A stretch of 64,000 nucleotides of DNA from Bacteroidetes bacterium HGW-Bacteroidetes-16 (lineage in GTDB: Bacteria; Bacteroidota; Bacteroidia; Bacteroidales; F082). The translations under genes and the position numbers were made by a program. The DNA lies in contig PHDN01000001.1 of the NCBI GenBank assembly GCA_002840975.1, positions 124,001 to 188,000 of the forward strand, written 5' to 3'. Shown piece after piece: positions 17,957-27,299 of the stretch (its first letter is position 1; each line of letters opens with the position of its first letter). The notes below the pieces were generated by a model that saw only the letters and a program-made list of their open reading frames with translations, searched no databases and was not told where the DNA came from.

Positions 17957-17975
17957 GATTTTATTTCTCCAGATT

Positions 17976-18572
17976 TTACTTCCGTTTCGTATTGTATTTT
18001 TCAACTACGGCCTTAAGCTCTTGGTTAATTGATAAAGCTTTGTCGTAAGTTGCTTTTGCCTTTGATTGAGCGGCGAGTAATTTACCGGCTTGCAGCAATT
18101 GGGTAACTTCAGCGGTAGCTCCATCAATCACTGTAAGTTCACCTTTTATTGCTTCTATTGCAGCTTTGCCTTCTTTACCTTTTGGTGCATTCTCAACAAG
18201 AGCAGCATTTTCGATAGCAAGTGCTTGTAATTCGGCTAAAACGGCGTTAACTTCCTGTTTAATCGACTCTTTTTTTGCATCGGTGCTAACAACAAGTTCG
18301 TTTGCCTGTACTTCAAGAGCGGCCAATTTAACTTTTACATCGTTAAAATTTTTAAATAATTTCCCTTTATTTGCTTCTATTTCAGCATTAATTACATTTA
18401 ATGAATCCATAATAGCAGTAAACGCTGGTTGAAGATACACATTGGCTTCAGCAACTTTAGCTCTTTCAATAGCAGCATTGGTTGCATCCAACTCAACTTG
18501 TGGTACTTTAGCACAACCACCAAACACCAGGGCCATTACAACAACGGCCATTGCAATAAAACTTTTTTTCAT
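17976..18572 (-). CDS. Helical lipoprotein ending in lysine (Braun-lipoprotein-like candidate)
   Basis: This 198-residue protein has a clear lipoprotein signal peptide (MKKSFIAMAVVVMALVFGGC, lipid on C20). The rest is almost entirely Ala/Glu/Lys/Leu helix, with the rhythm of a coiled coil or DUF4398-like bundle. It ends in KYNTKRK. A lipid at one end, helices between and a terminal lysine match the plan of Lpp, whose last lysine is linked to peptidoglycan by L,D-transpeptidases, though it is far longer than Lpp (58 residues mature). It heads an operon with two L,D-transpeptidases and is followed by a strong terminator, a sign of high expression. Covalent linkage is inference. Confidence 0.8.
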   Translation of the reverse strand: MKKSFIAMAVVVMALVFGGCAKVPQVELDATNAAIERAKVAEANVYLQPAFTAIMDSLNVINAEIEANKGKLFKNFNDVKVKLAALEVQANELVVSTDAKKESIKQEVNAVLAELQALAIENAALVENAPKGKEGKAAIEAIKGELTVIDGATAEVTQLLQAGKLLAAQSKAKATYDKALSINQELKAVVEKYNTKRK

Positions 18573-18722
18573 AACTTTAATTGATTTTTATAAATTTAAA
18601 TTGTTAAACGCATCATGCGATTTATTCACCTATTGAGACGAATCTTTTGATAAAGGTAACAACACAATCGTAAAAATTGTATTTTTATACTCTCTTATTT
18701 ACAAAATAGAAGACCGAATTGT

Positions 18723-19286
18723 ATGAATGAACAGAAAGATAACAACTTAAGTGATGAAGCTGTTCTAAAAAAAATGATTGAGAACGATAATTCTCAGTTA
18801 TTCGAAATAATTTATGATAGATATTTTAAAAAAGTACAAGACCGTTGCTACAGTTTTTTAAAAAATAAACAACTGGCAGCCGAATTTGCCAATGATATAT
18901 TAACGAAAGTCTATGAAAAAATTCTCGGGTTTAAGGGCCATTCGTCCTTCTCTTCCTGGTTGTATTCTATTACTTATAACCATTTGATAGATTATCTTAG
19001 GAAGAAAAAGCAATTACATTATCCAAGCTGGAACGAAAAAAACGAGATACCTGAAATTATTGATGAATCTGATTCTGACGTGGAAGAGTTAAGTTATGAA
19101 AAACTCATGGTGATATTTGAAAAAATCCATCCCGAAGAAAAAGCCTTGCTATTAATGAAATATCAAGATGGGCTTTCAATAAAAGATATTGCACAGAGCC
19201 TTGTCATTAGCGATGATGCTGTGAAAATGAGATTAAAACGGGCACGATCCAGGGTAGTTTATATTTATTATCACGGAAGCAACTAA
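18723..19286 (+). CDS. ECF-type RNA polymerase sigma factor
   Basis: The 187 residues show sigma region 2 (~20-95: LFEIIYDRYFKKVQDRCYSF, FSSWLYSITYNHLIDYLRKKK) and region 4 (~125-180: HPEEKALLLMKYQDGLSIKDIAQ, then DDAVKMRLKRARSRV, the recognition helix). This is a group 4 (ECF) sigma-70 factor. It is divergent from the lipoprotein/L,D-transpeptidase operon, 150 bases between starts, which suggests it controls that operon or itself. No anti-sigma factor with a membrane segment is adjacent; the next gene encodes a small soluble PepSY-like protein. The promoter is not of the TAnnTTTG type. Confidence 0.9.
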   Translation: MNEQKDNNLSDEAVLKKMIENDNSQLFEIIYDRYFKKVQDRCYSFLKNKQLAAEFANDILTKVYEKILGFKGHSSFSSWLYSITYNHLIDYLRKKKQLHYPSWNEKNEIPEIIDESDSDVEELSYEKLMVIFEKIHPEEKALLLMKYQDGLSIKDIAQSLVISDDAVKMRLKRARSRVVYIYYHGSN

Positions 19287-19355
19287 AAACAACCATTACT
19301 TGTTACTTTACCTTTTTTTTGCGTCAAACTACTATATTAAAATCGAGTGCCAATT

Positions 19356-19745
19356 ATGAGTTTCAGTTTCTTAATAAAAGACCACAAATCAATTCCTGGA
19401 TTTATAAATCAAAAATTGTTGACGTTTTTTCCACGCGCCATTAATATTGAATGGAATAAAACCCAAAATACTTTTGAAGCTCTTTTTTACATGGATGAGG
19501 TTGAACTTATTGCCAAACTTAATGACAAGGGTGAGCTGATTGAGTACAAAAAAAATATCCGCAAGAATGAAATCCCCGAAACTGTAAGGTTAAAAACTTG
19601 CGTACATGGAGAAATAATGAGTGCCATTGCTATTTATTTTGGAGAAGAAGAACATTATGAAATAATTATCCGCCAAAAAGACCTTGTCAGGTATTTACTT
19701 ATTTTAGATAGTCAGGGAACATTGCTCGAAAAAAGGATGGTTTAA
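19356..19745 (+). CDS. Small PepSY-like (DUF2874-type) protein without signal peptide
   Basis: The chosen start is ATG 19356 (129 aa); a GTG at 19347 is possible. Two similar halves fit the PepSY-like pattern: a helix then strands, with INQKLLTFFPRAINIEW, ALFYMDEVELIAKLNDKGEL, and then YEIIIRQKDLVRYLLILDSQGTLLEKR. Bacteroidota relatives usually carry a signal peptide and act outside the cytoplasm; this one has none, so it may act inside, possibly on the ECF factor encoded 69 bases upstream. That link is inference from position. The family call rests on pattern only. Confidence 0.55.
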   Translation: MSFSFLIKDHKSIPGFINQKLLTFFPRAINIEWNKTQNTFEALFYMDEVELIAKLNDKGELIEYKKNIRKNEIPETVRLKTCVHGEIMSAIAIYFGEEEHYEIIIRQKDLVRYLLILDSQGTLLEKRMV

Positions 19746-19815
19746 CATACTTTCCCGAAAAATCAGAGTCAAAAAGGTCATGTCCATGCCGACTTAAACC
19801 CGTTTTTTTTTAACG

Positions 19816-21603
19816 TTACAATTTATATACTCCGTCGTCAATAAGTTGGTTTGCAATGCGCCGGCGCGATTCCTTTACATTAAACGCCGGGGCGTAAGTA
19901 AGCTTATTTAAAGCATTAACGAGTGGTATTAATTGCTCCCCTTCAACAATCGATCCAATGGCATCAAAGGCAGCCTGATGAACTTTCTGAACGGTTGAAT
20001 GAGTTAATACATCAAGCATGTCCTTGTATAATTCAATCTGTTTTTTATCCATCATCTGTAGTTTCTCAACCCTGAGTTCCGTCGATTCAACCACGTAGAT
20101 ATTCATGATGGCATCAGAAATGTTCATTAATATTTCCTCTTCAAACATCAGTTTTCTTTGAAAAATATCCTGTGCGAGTGGCAACAGAATCAATACCACT
20201 TTCTTCAAATTAGCAATTTGATCTTTTTTAACACGATAATAATCTCCGGAAAAGTCAACAGCCTCAAGGAGGTCAATATGGGCCAATATTTCTCTGGACT
20301 TTTCAAAAAGAGCAATGCGGTGTTTCAGCCCTTTTTTCATCACCGAATCCACGGTAATCAACCGGTTGATTTCATTGGTTCCTTCAAAAATGCGGTTGAT
20401 GCGGCTATCACGGTACGAACGATCGGCAGGAGCTTCGGATGAAAAACCCATTCCTCCAAAAATCTGGACCATTTCATCAACGATGTAATCTAAAGATTCT
20501 GAACCATATACTTTAAGTAATGCACATTCGGGTTCATATTCTGCCACACCTTCGATGTTGGCTTCGCCATAGGATTTACCCTCTTCCAGATTGTTCTCAA
20601 TGGTATCCTGAATGTCTTTGCTGGCGCGATAAACGGCTGATTCAGTGGAAAACAGCAAAATTACCTGCTCGGCAAGTTTGAATTTGATAGCTCCAAAATC
20701 CGACAAAGGGGAGCCAAATTGTTTGCGTTCTCCAGAATAGGTTACCGAATTGTTGATGGCGCGGCGCATTCCACCTAAAACAGTGGCACCAAGCTTGATA
20801 CGGCCAATATGAAGTATATTCAAAGCAATACGGAAGCCCTCTCCACGTTTGCCCAGTAAATTCTCAACAGGCACTTTTACGTCATTAAAAAAGATCTGAC
20901 GCGTGGAAGATCCCTTAATACCCATTTTATGTTCCTCGGGATTCATGGTGATGCCCGGAGTGTTGGCTTCTACCAAAAAGGCACTCAAAACCCGATCGTT
21001 ATCAATTTTGGCGAATACAGTCAGTAAATCGGCAAATCCACCATTGGTGATCCACATTTTCTGACCATTTAAGATATAATGAATTCCGTCATCACTCAAC
21101 ACGGCTTTTGTTTTGCCGGCATTGGCATCGCTACCGGCACCAGGCTCAGTAAGGCAATATGCGGCCAGCATTTCACCTGTGGCCAATTTCGGCATATATT
21201 TTTGGTGCTGCAAGGAGTTTCCGTAATAGAGCAGTGGAAGTGTGCCAATTCCTGTATGAGCCATAAATGCCACCGAGAAAGAATAGGCTGAACCCATGGC
21301 TTCATTGGCCTTCATGTTGGTCAGAAACGATTGTCCAAATCCTTCAAATTCTTCTGGGATACTAATCCCAAGCAGGCCCATTTCTCCAGCTTTTTTAAGT
21401 AATGAAGGCATCAAACCTGCCTGGTGATTGTCGAGGGCATCAAAATAAGGAGCCACTTCGGTTTCGACAAAATCAATACATGATTCAGCAATTAAACGCT
21501 GTTCTTCATCAAATTCTTCAGGTATAAAAATTTGATCCGGGGTGATTTCTTTTAACAGGAATTCTCCACCAGCAACGGCAGGTTTCGTTACCATGATATT
21601 CAA
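19816..21603 (-). CDS. Acyl-CoA dehydrogenase, long (VLCAD-like) type
   Basis: The 595 residues contain a full ACAD core (about 30-430) and a ~150-residue C-terminal helical extension, as in VLCAD/ACAD9-like bacterial enzymes. The FAD signatures are AAYCLTEPGAGSDANAGKT and GQKMWITNGG; the catalytic-base region is RIFEGTNEINRL. It likely oxidises longer or branched acyl-CoA at the membrane with ETF as acceptor. ATG 21603 or ATG 21594 (MVTKP) could be the start; both lie after the -7 element at 21624-21631. It is separated from clpC upstream by a terminator, so it is its own unit. Confidence 0.9.
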   Translation of the reverse strand: MNIMVTKPAVAGGEFLLKEITPDQIFIPEEFDEEQRLIAESCIDFVETEVAPYFDALDNHQAGLMPSLLKKAGEMGLLGISIPEEFEGFGQSFLTNMKANEAMGSAYSFSVAFMAHTGIGTLPLLYYGNSLQHQKYMPKLATGEMLAAYCLTEPGAGSDANAGKTKAVLSDDGIHYILNGQKMWITNGGFADLLTVFAKIDNDRVLSAFLVEANTPGITMNPEEHKMGIKGSSTRQIFFNDVKVPVENLLGKRGEGFRIALNILHIGRIKLGATVLGGMRRAINNSVTYSGERKQFGSPLSDFGAIKFKLAEQVILLFSTESAVYRASKDIQDTIENNLEEGKSYGEANIEGVAEYEPECALLKVYGSESLDYIVDEMVQIFGGMGFSSEAPADRSYRDSRINRIFEGTNEINRLITVDSVMKKGLKHRIALFEKSREILAHIDLLEAVDFSGDYYRVKKDQIANLKKVVLILLPLAQDIFQRKLMFEEEILMNISDAIMNIYVVESTELRVEKLQMMDKKQIELYKDMLDVLTHSTVQKVHQAAFDAIGSIVEGEQLIPLVNALNKLTYAPAFNVKESRRRIANQLIDDGVYKL

Positions 21604-21623
21604 ATTAGTTATTAATCTGACGG

Positions 21624-21631
21624 CAAAGATA
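21624..21631 (-). promoter_or_regulatory. -7 element for the VLCAD-like gene
   Basis: The minus strand reads TATCTTTG, an exact TAnnTTTG, ~20-30 bases before the candidate start codons. The -33 element is unclear. Confidence 0.5.
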
Positions 21632-21687
21632 AAATTTGAATTAAAAGGTGGTCAGTTTAGTGGCTTATTTAGATCGTATCAAAACAT

Positions 21688-21715
21688 AAAAAAAACCCCT
21701 TAGTGAGAGGGGTTT
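21688..21715 (-). terminator. Intrinsic terminator after clpC
   Basis: An 8-bp stem (aaacccct / aggggttt, 7-base loop) is followed on the minus strand by a T-run (the A-run 21688-21695 on the plus strand). It lies 27 bases past the clpC stop. Confidence 0.85.
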
Positions 21716-21741
21716 AACTTATTATACTGTTTAATAACGCA

Positions 21742-24288
21742 TTAGCTCTTTTTTAAAAGACTTTTAGGAGCAGAAAACGAAATTTTTATTTCATCCTTTT
21801 TACCATCATAACTCACTTTTATATGGGTGCCCTCGATCATATTCGTTTTAATGATCTCTTCGGCCAGTTGATCTTCGATGTATTTCTGAATAGCCCGTTT
21901 AAGAGGTCGCGCCCCAAACTGTTCATCCCAGCCTTTATCAATCAGATAATCTTTTGCCTTTGGACTAACCGTGATTTGATATCCCATTTGGATGATCCGG
22001 TCAATCAAATGCGACAACTCGATGTCGATAATCTTATGAATTTCTTCTCGTTGCAAAGATTCAAAAATAACAACATCATCAATTCGATTTAAAAACTCGG
22101 GAGAAAAAGCACGCTTCAACGCATTTTCAATAACCGTTTGATTGTGTGTCGATTTGGCAGCTACCTTGGCTTGAGTTGAGAATCCCACACCTTGTCCGAA
22201 ATCTTTTAGCTGTCGTGAACCAATGTTGGATGTCATGATGATGATGGTATTTTTAAAATCCACCCTACGACCAAGCCCGTCGGTTAATTGTCCATCATCT
22301 AATACCTGTAACAAGATATGAAAAATATCCGGATGTGCTTTTTCTATTTCATCAAGCAAAACGATGGAATATGGTTTTCTTCTGATCTTTTCGGTTAATT
22401 GTCCGCCTTCTTCGTAACCAACATATCCGGGAGGTGCCCCAACAAGCCGGCTCACGGCAAATTTCTCCATATATTCACTCATGTCCACCCTTACCAGGGC
22501 ATCTTCGCTGTCGAAAAGAAATTTGGCTAACATCTTGGCCAGATAAGTCTTTCCAACTCCTGTTGGACCTAAAAAGACGAATGAACCAATGGGTTTATTT
22601 GGATCTTTCAACCCTGCGCGGTTTCTCCTGATAGCCTTTACCACTTTTTTAATGGCATTGTCCTGTCCAATGACTTCTTTCCTTAGTTCATCTTCCATAT
22701 TGATCAGGCGCAGGCTTTCCTTTTGGGCAATGTTCTGAACCGGTATACCAGTCATCATGGCAACAACTTCTGCAACGTTTTCAGCTGTTACATTTTCCCT
22801 ATGAATGTTGGACTCTTCCTCCCATCTTTTCTTAGCTCTTACCAGATCAGCAACATAACGACGCTCGATATCCCGAAACTGAGCCGCTTCTTCAAACTTC
22901 TGGCTTTTGATGGCCGAAGTTTTACTTGTTTTAATTTCTTCAATGGCGTTCTCAAGGTTGATAATTTCAGATGGAACATGGATGTTTGTTATATGCACAC
23001 GTGCACCTGCTTCATCTAAAGCATCAAGAGCCTTGTCGGGCAAAAACCGGTCGCTGATATAGCGGTTTGTGAGTGTCACGCATGACTTGATGGCTTCATC
23101 GCTGTATTTTACCAGGTGATGATCTTCATATTTACCCTTCACATTATTTAATATCTCGATGGTTTCCTCGGGTGAGGTGGCTTCGATTAAAACCTTTTGA
23201 AAACGGCGTTCGAGTGCCCCATCTTTTTCAATATGCTGCCGGTATTCATCCAGTGTGGTAGCGCCTATGCATTGTAGTTCGCCGCGTGCCAATGCCGGTT
23301 TAAACATATTTGAGGCATCCAGAGCTCCCGAAGCATTTCCTGCACCTACGATGGTGTGTATCTCATCAATAAACAGAATGATATCCGGATTTTTCGTCAA
23401 TTCGTTAAGCACGGCTTTCATTCGTTCTTCAAACTGACCACGGTATTTAGTACCGGCCACAATGGAAGCCAGGTCAAGAGTAATGATTCGTTTATTAAAT
23501 AACGCTCTGGAAACTTTTCTTTCTATAATACGCAATGCCAGTCCTTCAGCAATGGCTGATTTACCCACGCCCGGTTCTCCAATTAAAATAGGATTGTTCT
23601 TTTTCCTTCTACTCAGTATTTGGGCGATACGTTGAAGTTCCAGTTCACGACCAACGATGGGATCCAGTTTTCCTTCTTCCGCGTAGCGGGTAAGGTCGCG
23701 ACCAAAATTGTCCAAAACCGGTGTTTTTGATTTCGGTGCACCGGGTTTTTTCTCGGCACTCCCAAAAGTCCGTCCAAACTCTTCAGGCGGCTCATCCATA
23801 TCATCCTGTAATTCAGCACGTGGTTCAATAGGAGGCGGCATGTCCTTTTGTTCGCGTACAATTGACGTAAGTTCATCTTTTACTGACTTGTAATTTACGC
23901 CATCCTTTCCCAGTTTACTGGTAACCAAATTGTTTTCATCCTTCAGTATAGCCAGTAACAAGTGCTCAGTCCCTATCAGGTCAGCGTGAAAAACTTTAGC
24001 CTCCAAATAAGTGATTTTTAATGCTTTCTCCACTTGTTTTACCAGAGGAATGTTTTCGATGTTTACCCTTTGTGAAATTGGATTTTTTATCGAGTCTTCG
24101 AGTTCATGCTTACATTTTTCTAAATCTACGCCAAAGTAGTTCAGCAGTTGAACTGCCATTCCTTCCCCGTCGCGGATAATGCCCAATAATAAGTGTTCTA
24201 GTCCGATATAGTTGTTTCCCAACCTTACAGCTTCTTCACGGCTGAAAGCCAGTACGTCCTTTACCCGCTGAGAAAATTTAGCTTCCAT
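21742..24288 (-). CDS. clpC: Clp protease ATP-binding subunit ClpC
   Basis: The 848 residues show the two N-terminal Clp repeats (about 1-145: [22 protein letters not shown]). The first AAA+ module has Walker [10 protein letters not shown] and Walker [10 protein letters not shown] middle domain with a UVR-like helix pair ([22 protein letters not shown]) marks ClpC rather than ClpA/ClpB. The second AAA+ module has GPTGVGKT and [14 protein letters not shown]. It unfolds substrates for ClpP; no clpP is near. It is a monocistronic unit with its own promoter (24311-24318) and terminator (21688-21715), divergent from gyrA. Confidence 0.95.
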   Translation of the reverse strand: MEAKFSQRVKDVLAFSREEAVRLGNNYIGLEHLLLGIIRDGEGMAVQLLNYFGVDLEKCKHELEDSIKNPISQRVNIENIPLVKQVEKALKITYLEAKVFHADLIGTEHLLLAILKDENNLVTSKLGKDGVNYKSVKDELTSIVREQKDMPPPIEPRAELQDDMDEPPEEFGRTFGSAEKKPGAPKSKTPVLDNFGRDLTRYAEEGKLDPIVGRELELQRIAQILSRRKKNNPILIGEPGVGKSAIAEGLALRIIERKVSRALFNKRIITLDLASIVAGTKYRGQFEERMKAVLNELTKNPDIILFIDEIHTIVGAGNASGALDASNMFKPALARGELQCIGATTLDEYRQHIEKDGALERRFQKVLIEATSPEETIEILNNVKGKYEDHHLVKYSDEAIKSCVTLTNRYISDRFLPDKALDALDEAGARVHITNIHVPSEIINLENAIEEIKTSKTSAIKSQKFEEAAQFRDIERRYVADLVRAKKRWEEESNIHRENVTAENVAEVVAMMTGIPVQNIAQKESLRLINMEDELRKEVIGQDNAIKKVVKAIRRNRAGLKDPNKPIGSFVFLGPTGVGKTYLAKMLAKFLFDSEDALVRVDMSEYMEKFAVSRLVGAPPGYVGYEEGGQLTEKIRRKPYSIVLLDEIEKAHPDIFHILLQVLDDGQLTDGLGRRVDFKNTIIIMTSNIGSRQLKDFGQGVGFSTQAKVAAKSTHNQTVIENALKRAFSPEFLNRIDDVVIFESLQREEIHKIIDIELSHLIDRIIQMGYQITVSPKAKDYLIDKGWDEQFGARPLKRAIQKYIEDQLAEEIIKTNMIEGTHIKVSYDGKKDEIKISFSAPKSLLKKS

Positions 24289-24310
24289 ATTGATTTTTTA
24301 TTTCAGGTGA

Positions 24311-24318
24311 CAAAATTA
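24311..24318 (-). promoter_or_regulatory. -7 element for clpC
   Basis: The minus strand reads TAATTTTG (exact TAnnTTTG), 23 bases before the clpC start. The 333-base gap between clpC and gyrA holds this element and the gyrA promoter; nothing else clear was seen, including no CIRCE or CtsR-type repeat. Confidence 0.55.
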
Positions 24319-24550
24319 CATAAAACTTTACCGTCACGTATTTATTCATTGTGATTAAAGCTCACCAAAAGTTGATATAAACCAAACTTGTCAATTTCTG
24401 TGCCAATAAAAGTTGTCCTCATGAATTATATCACACTTCGTTTATTACAAATACGAAAGTAATCGTGTGTGCAACACAACAAAGCAACAATAAACTTATT
24501 TTTTAAACAGACAATTGTTAAGATATAATCTGGATTCATCATTAAAAACA

Positions 24551-24581
24551 TTTGTCCGAATTTTCTAAATTCGTACCTTTG
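24551..24581 (+). promoter_or_regulatory. Consensus Bacteroidota promoter for gyrA
   Basis: TTTG at 24551-24554, exactly 19 bases, then TACCTTTG at 24574-24581: the full TTTG-N19-TAnnTTTG consensus of the primary sigma factor of this phylum. Transcription should start near 24587, leaving a ~35-base leader before ATG 24622. Confidence 0.85.
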
Positions 24582-24621
24582 CATACTTTTTAGTTGAATT
24601 AAGAGAAGAAAGTAAATCCCT

Positions 24622-27201
24622 ATGGAGAATCTATTTGATACTGAGAGAATTATCAAGGTAAATATTGAAAATCAGATGAAATCGGCCTACATCGACTATT
24701 CGATGTCGGTTATTGTTTCAAGGGCCTTGCCCGATGTACGTGATGGTTTTAAACCGGTGCACCGCCGGGTATTGTTTGGCATGCATGAACTAGGTGTCTA
24801 TTCTAACAGGCCTTATAAAAAATCCGCCAGAATCGTAGGGGAAGTATTAGGTAAATACCATCCCCATGGCGATACATCAGTATATGATTCCATGGTGAGA
24901 ATGGCCCAGGATTGGTCATTGCGTTATCCTTTGGTAGATGGACAGGGAAACTTTGGCTCCGTGGATGGTGACAGTCCTGCAGCCATGCGGTATACCGAAG
25001 TACGACTCAGAAAGATAGCGGAAGAGATGCTGGTAGACATTGACAAGGATACAGTAGATTTCCAGTTGAATTTTGATGATAGCTTATCGGAACCTACCGT
25101 CCTGCCAACTCAAATACCTAACTTATTAATCAATGGCGCTTCGGGTATTGCTGTTGGTATGGCAACCAACATGGCGCCACATAACCTGTCACAAGTAATT
25201 GATGGTATTCTGGCTTACATTGACGACAATGATATTGACATTCCAGGCTTAACCAGGTTGGTTCAGGCACCCGATTTTCCTACGGGCGGTATTATTTATG
25301 GATATGAAGGTATCGTAAATGCTTTTGAAACCGGACGTGGAAGGGTTGTGATCAGGGGCGAGATTACAGTTGAAGAATCCGGCAACGGCAGAGAACGATT
25401 GGTTGCCACTTCCATACCATACCAGGTTAACAAAGCTGAAATGATTAAAAAAACAGCCGACCTGGTAAACGAAAAGAAAATTGATGGCATATCAGATATT
25501 AACGATGAGTCGGACCGCAATGGTATGCGCATCGTGTACGATTTGAAAAAGGACGCACTTCCAAGCATCGTTATCAACAAACTCTATCAACTTACTGCGC
25601 TTCAAAGTTCCTTCAGCATCAACAATGTAGCCTTGGTAAAGGGAAGGCCACGGACTTTGAATCTGAAGGACCTGATCGTTTATTTTGTTGAACACCGCCA
25701 CGAAGTAGTGGTTCGGCGCGCACAATTCGAACTGGCAGAAGCTGAACGTAAAGCTCACATCCTGATTGGATTAATGATTGCACTCGATAACCTGGATGCT
25801 GTAATCACCCTGATCCGTGCCTCTACAACACCTGATGAAGCCAGAACAGGACTGATGACCTCATTTCAACTTTCAGAATTACAGGCAAAAGCAATCCTGG
25901 ACATGCGTCTACAGAAATTAACAGGTTTGGAAAGAGACAAGGTAAGAGCCGATTATGAAGAGTTAATGCTCCTGATCACCAAGCTGAATGAGCTGTTGGC
26001 AAGCAAGGAAATGCGCATGGAAGTGATTAAAGAAGAACTTAAAAGGATAAAAGAAAAGTACGGTGATGAAAGAAAGTCGCAAATTGTATATACGGCTGAA
26101 GACATCCGGATGGAAGATGTTATTCCGGACGAAGAGGTAGTGATTACGATTTCAAGATTGGGATATATTAAACGAACCCCACTTACTGAGTACCGCCAAC
26201 AAAAAAGAGGTGGACGCGGTTCAAAAGCCGGCATCACACGCGACGAAGATTTTTTGGAACATCTTTTCGTGGCTACCAACCACAATTACATGCTTTTCTT
26301 TACCGAAAAAGGGAAAGTCTTCTGGATGCGCGTGTTCGAGATTCCTGAAGGATCGAAAAATTCAAAAGGACGGGCCATTCAAAACCTCATCAACATTGAG
26401 CAAAATGATAAGATTAAGGCCATCATCAACACAAAGGACCTAAAGGATGAGGAGTACATTAACAACAACTTCATCATTTTGGCTACGAAACAAGGTGTCA
26501 TCAAAAAAACATCGCTCGAAGCCTATTCGCGCCCACGTCAAAATGGTATCAACGCCATCACGGTAAGAGAAGGTGATGTTCTGATCGAAGCCAGACTCAC
26601 TAACGGGACTAATGAAATCATTCTCGCAAACAAATCGGGGAGGGCCATCAGGTTTAACGAGACCAAAGTACGTCCCATGGGGAGAAATGCTGCCGGTGTG
26701 CGTGGAATTTCGCTTGCCGGAAAATCAGACGAAGTGGTAGGTATGATTTGTCTCGACAAGGATTCCGTGGATGCGGAAAGTATTCTGGTTGTTTCGGAAA
26801 AAGGATACGGAAAGCGTTCGGAAGTGGACGATTACCGTGTAACCAATAGGGGAGGGAAGGGTGTTAAAACGCTCAATATCACCGATAAAACCGGCGACCT
26901 GATTGCGATAAAAAACGTTACCGATAAAGACGGTCTGATGATTATTAATAAATCGGGCATTGCCATACGCATTCCTGTGGTTGATTTGAGGGTTATGGGG
27001 CGTGCGACACAAGGTGTTAGATTAATCAGAATTGATGAAGGGGATGGAATTGCGGCTGTTGCCAAGGTTAGTATTGCTGAAGAAGAAGAAATTGAATCGG
27101 AAATACCCGAAGTAGGTGGCTCCCCGGAAGACAATACGGACATAATTCAAAATGAAGTAGATAACTCAAATTTATCTAACGTAGAACCTCAGGATGATTA
27201 G
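24622..27201 (+). CDS. gyrA: DNA gyrase subunit A
   Basis: The 859 residues show the breakage-reunion domain with catalytic tyrosine Y124 in AMRYTEVRL. The quinolone-resistance region reads PHGDTSVYD, with Thr at the position equivalent to E. coli Ser83 and Asp at the position of Asp87, so no classical resistance change is evident. The C-terminal pinwheel starts with the GyrA-box [12 protein letters not shown] (~residues 525-536), which identifies gyrase rather than topoisomerase IV, and an acidic tail follows. With GyrB it introduces negative supercoils. Its promoter is a perfect consensus. The TPR gene 98 bases downstream has its own promoter. Confidence 0.97.
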   Translation: MENLFDTERIIKVNIENQMKSAYIDYSMSVIVSRALPDVRDGFKPVHRRVLFGMHELGVYSNRPYKKSARIVGEVLGKYHPHGDTSVYDSMVRMAQDWSLRYPLVDGQGNFGSVDGDSPAAMRYTEVRLRKIAEEMLVDIDKDTVDFQLNFDDSLSEPTVLPTQIPNLLINGASGIAVGMATNMAPHNLSQVIDGILAYIDDNDIDIPGLTRLVQAPDFPTGGIIYGYEGIVNAFETGRGRVVIRGEITVEESGNGRERLVATSIPYQVNKAEMIKKTADLVNEKKIDGISDINDESDRNGMRIVYDLKKDALPSIVINKLYQLTALQSSFSINNVALVKGRPRTLNLKDLIVYFVEHRHEVVVRRAQFELAEAERKAHILIGLMIALDNLDAVITLIRASTTPDEARTGLMTSFQLSELQAKAILDMRLQKLTGLERDKVRADYEELMLLITKLNELLASKEMRMEVIKEELKRIKEKYGDERKSQIVYTAEDIRMEDVIPDEEVVITISRLGYIKRTPLTEYRQQKRGGRGSKAGITRDEDFLEHLFVATNHNYMLFFTEKGKVFWMRVFEIPEGSKNSKGRAIQNLINIEQNDKIKAIINTKDLKDEEYINNNFIILATKQGVIKKTSLEAYSRPRQNGINAITVREGDVLIEARLTNGTNEIILANKSGRAIRFNETKVRPMGRNAAGVRGISLAGKSDEVVGMICLDKDSVDAESILVVSEKGYGKRSEVDDYRVTNRGGKGVKTLNITDKTGDLIAIKNVTDKDGLMIINKSGIAIRIPVVDLRVMGRATQGVRLIRIDEGDGIAAVAKVSIAEEEEIESEIPEVGGSPEDNTDIIQNEVDNSNLSNVEPQDD

Positions 27202-27246
27202 CACTAATCGGTGTTTGTTTAGATTTTATTTAAATTATGAGAAACA

Positions 27247-27278
27247 TTTGGCACATCTTTGGTATAACAATATCTTTG
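27247..27278 (+). promoter_or_regulatory. Promoter for the TPR protein gene
   Basis: TTTG at 27247-27250, a 20-base spacer and TATCTTTG at 27271-27278 (exact TAnnTTTG). The start codon is 21 bases further on. Confidence 0.7.
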
Positions 27279-27299
27279 CGTAACTAAAATTAACAAATA

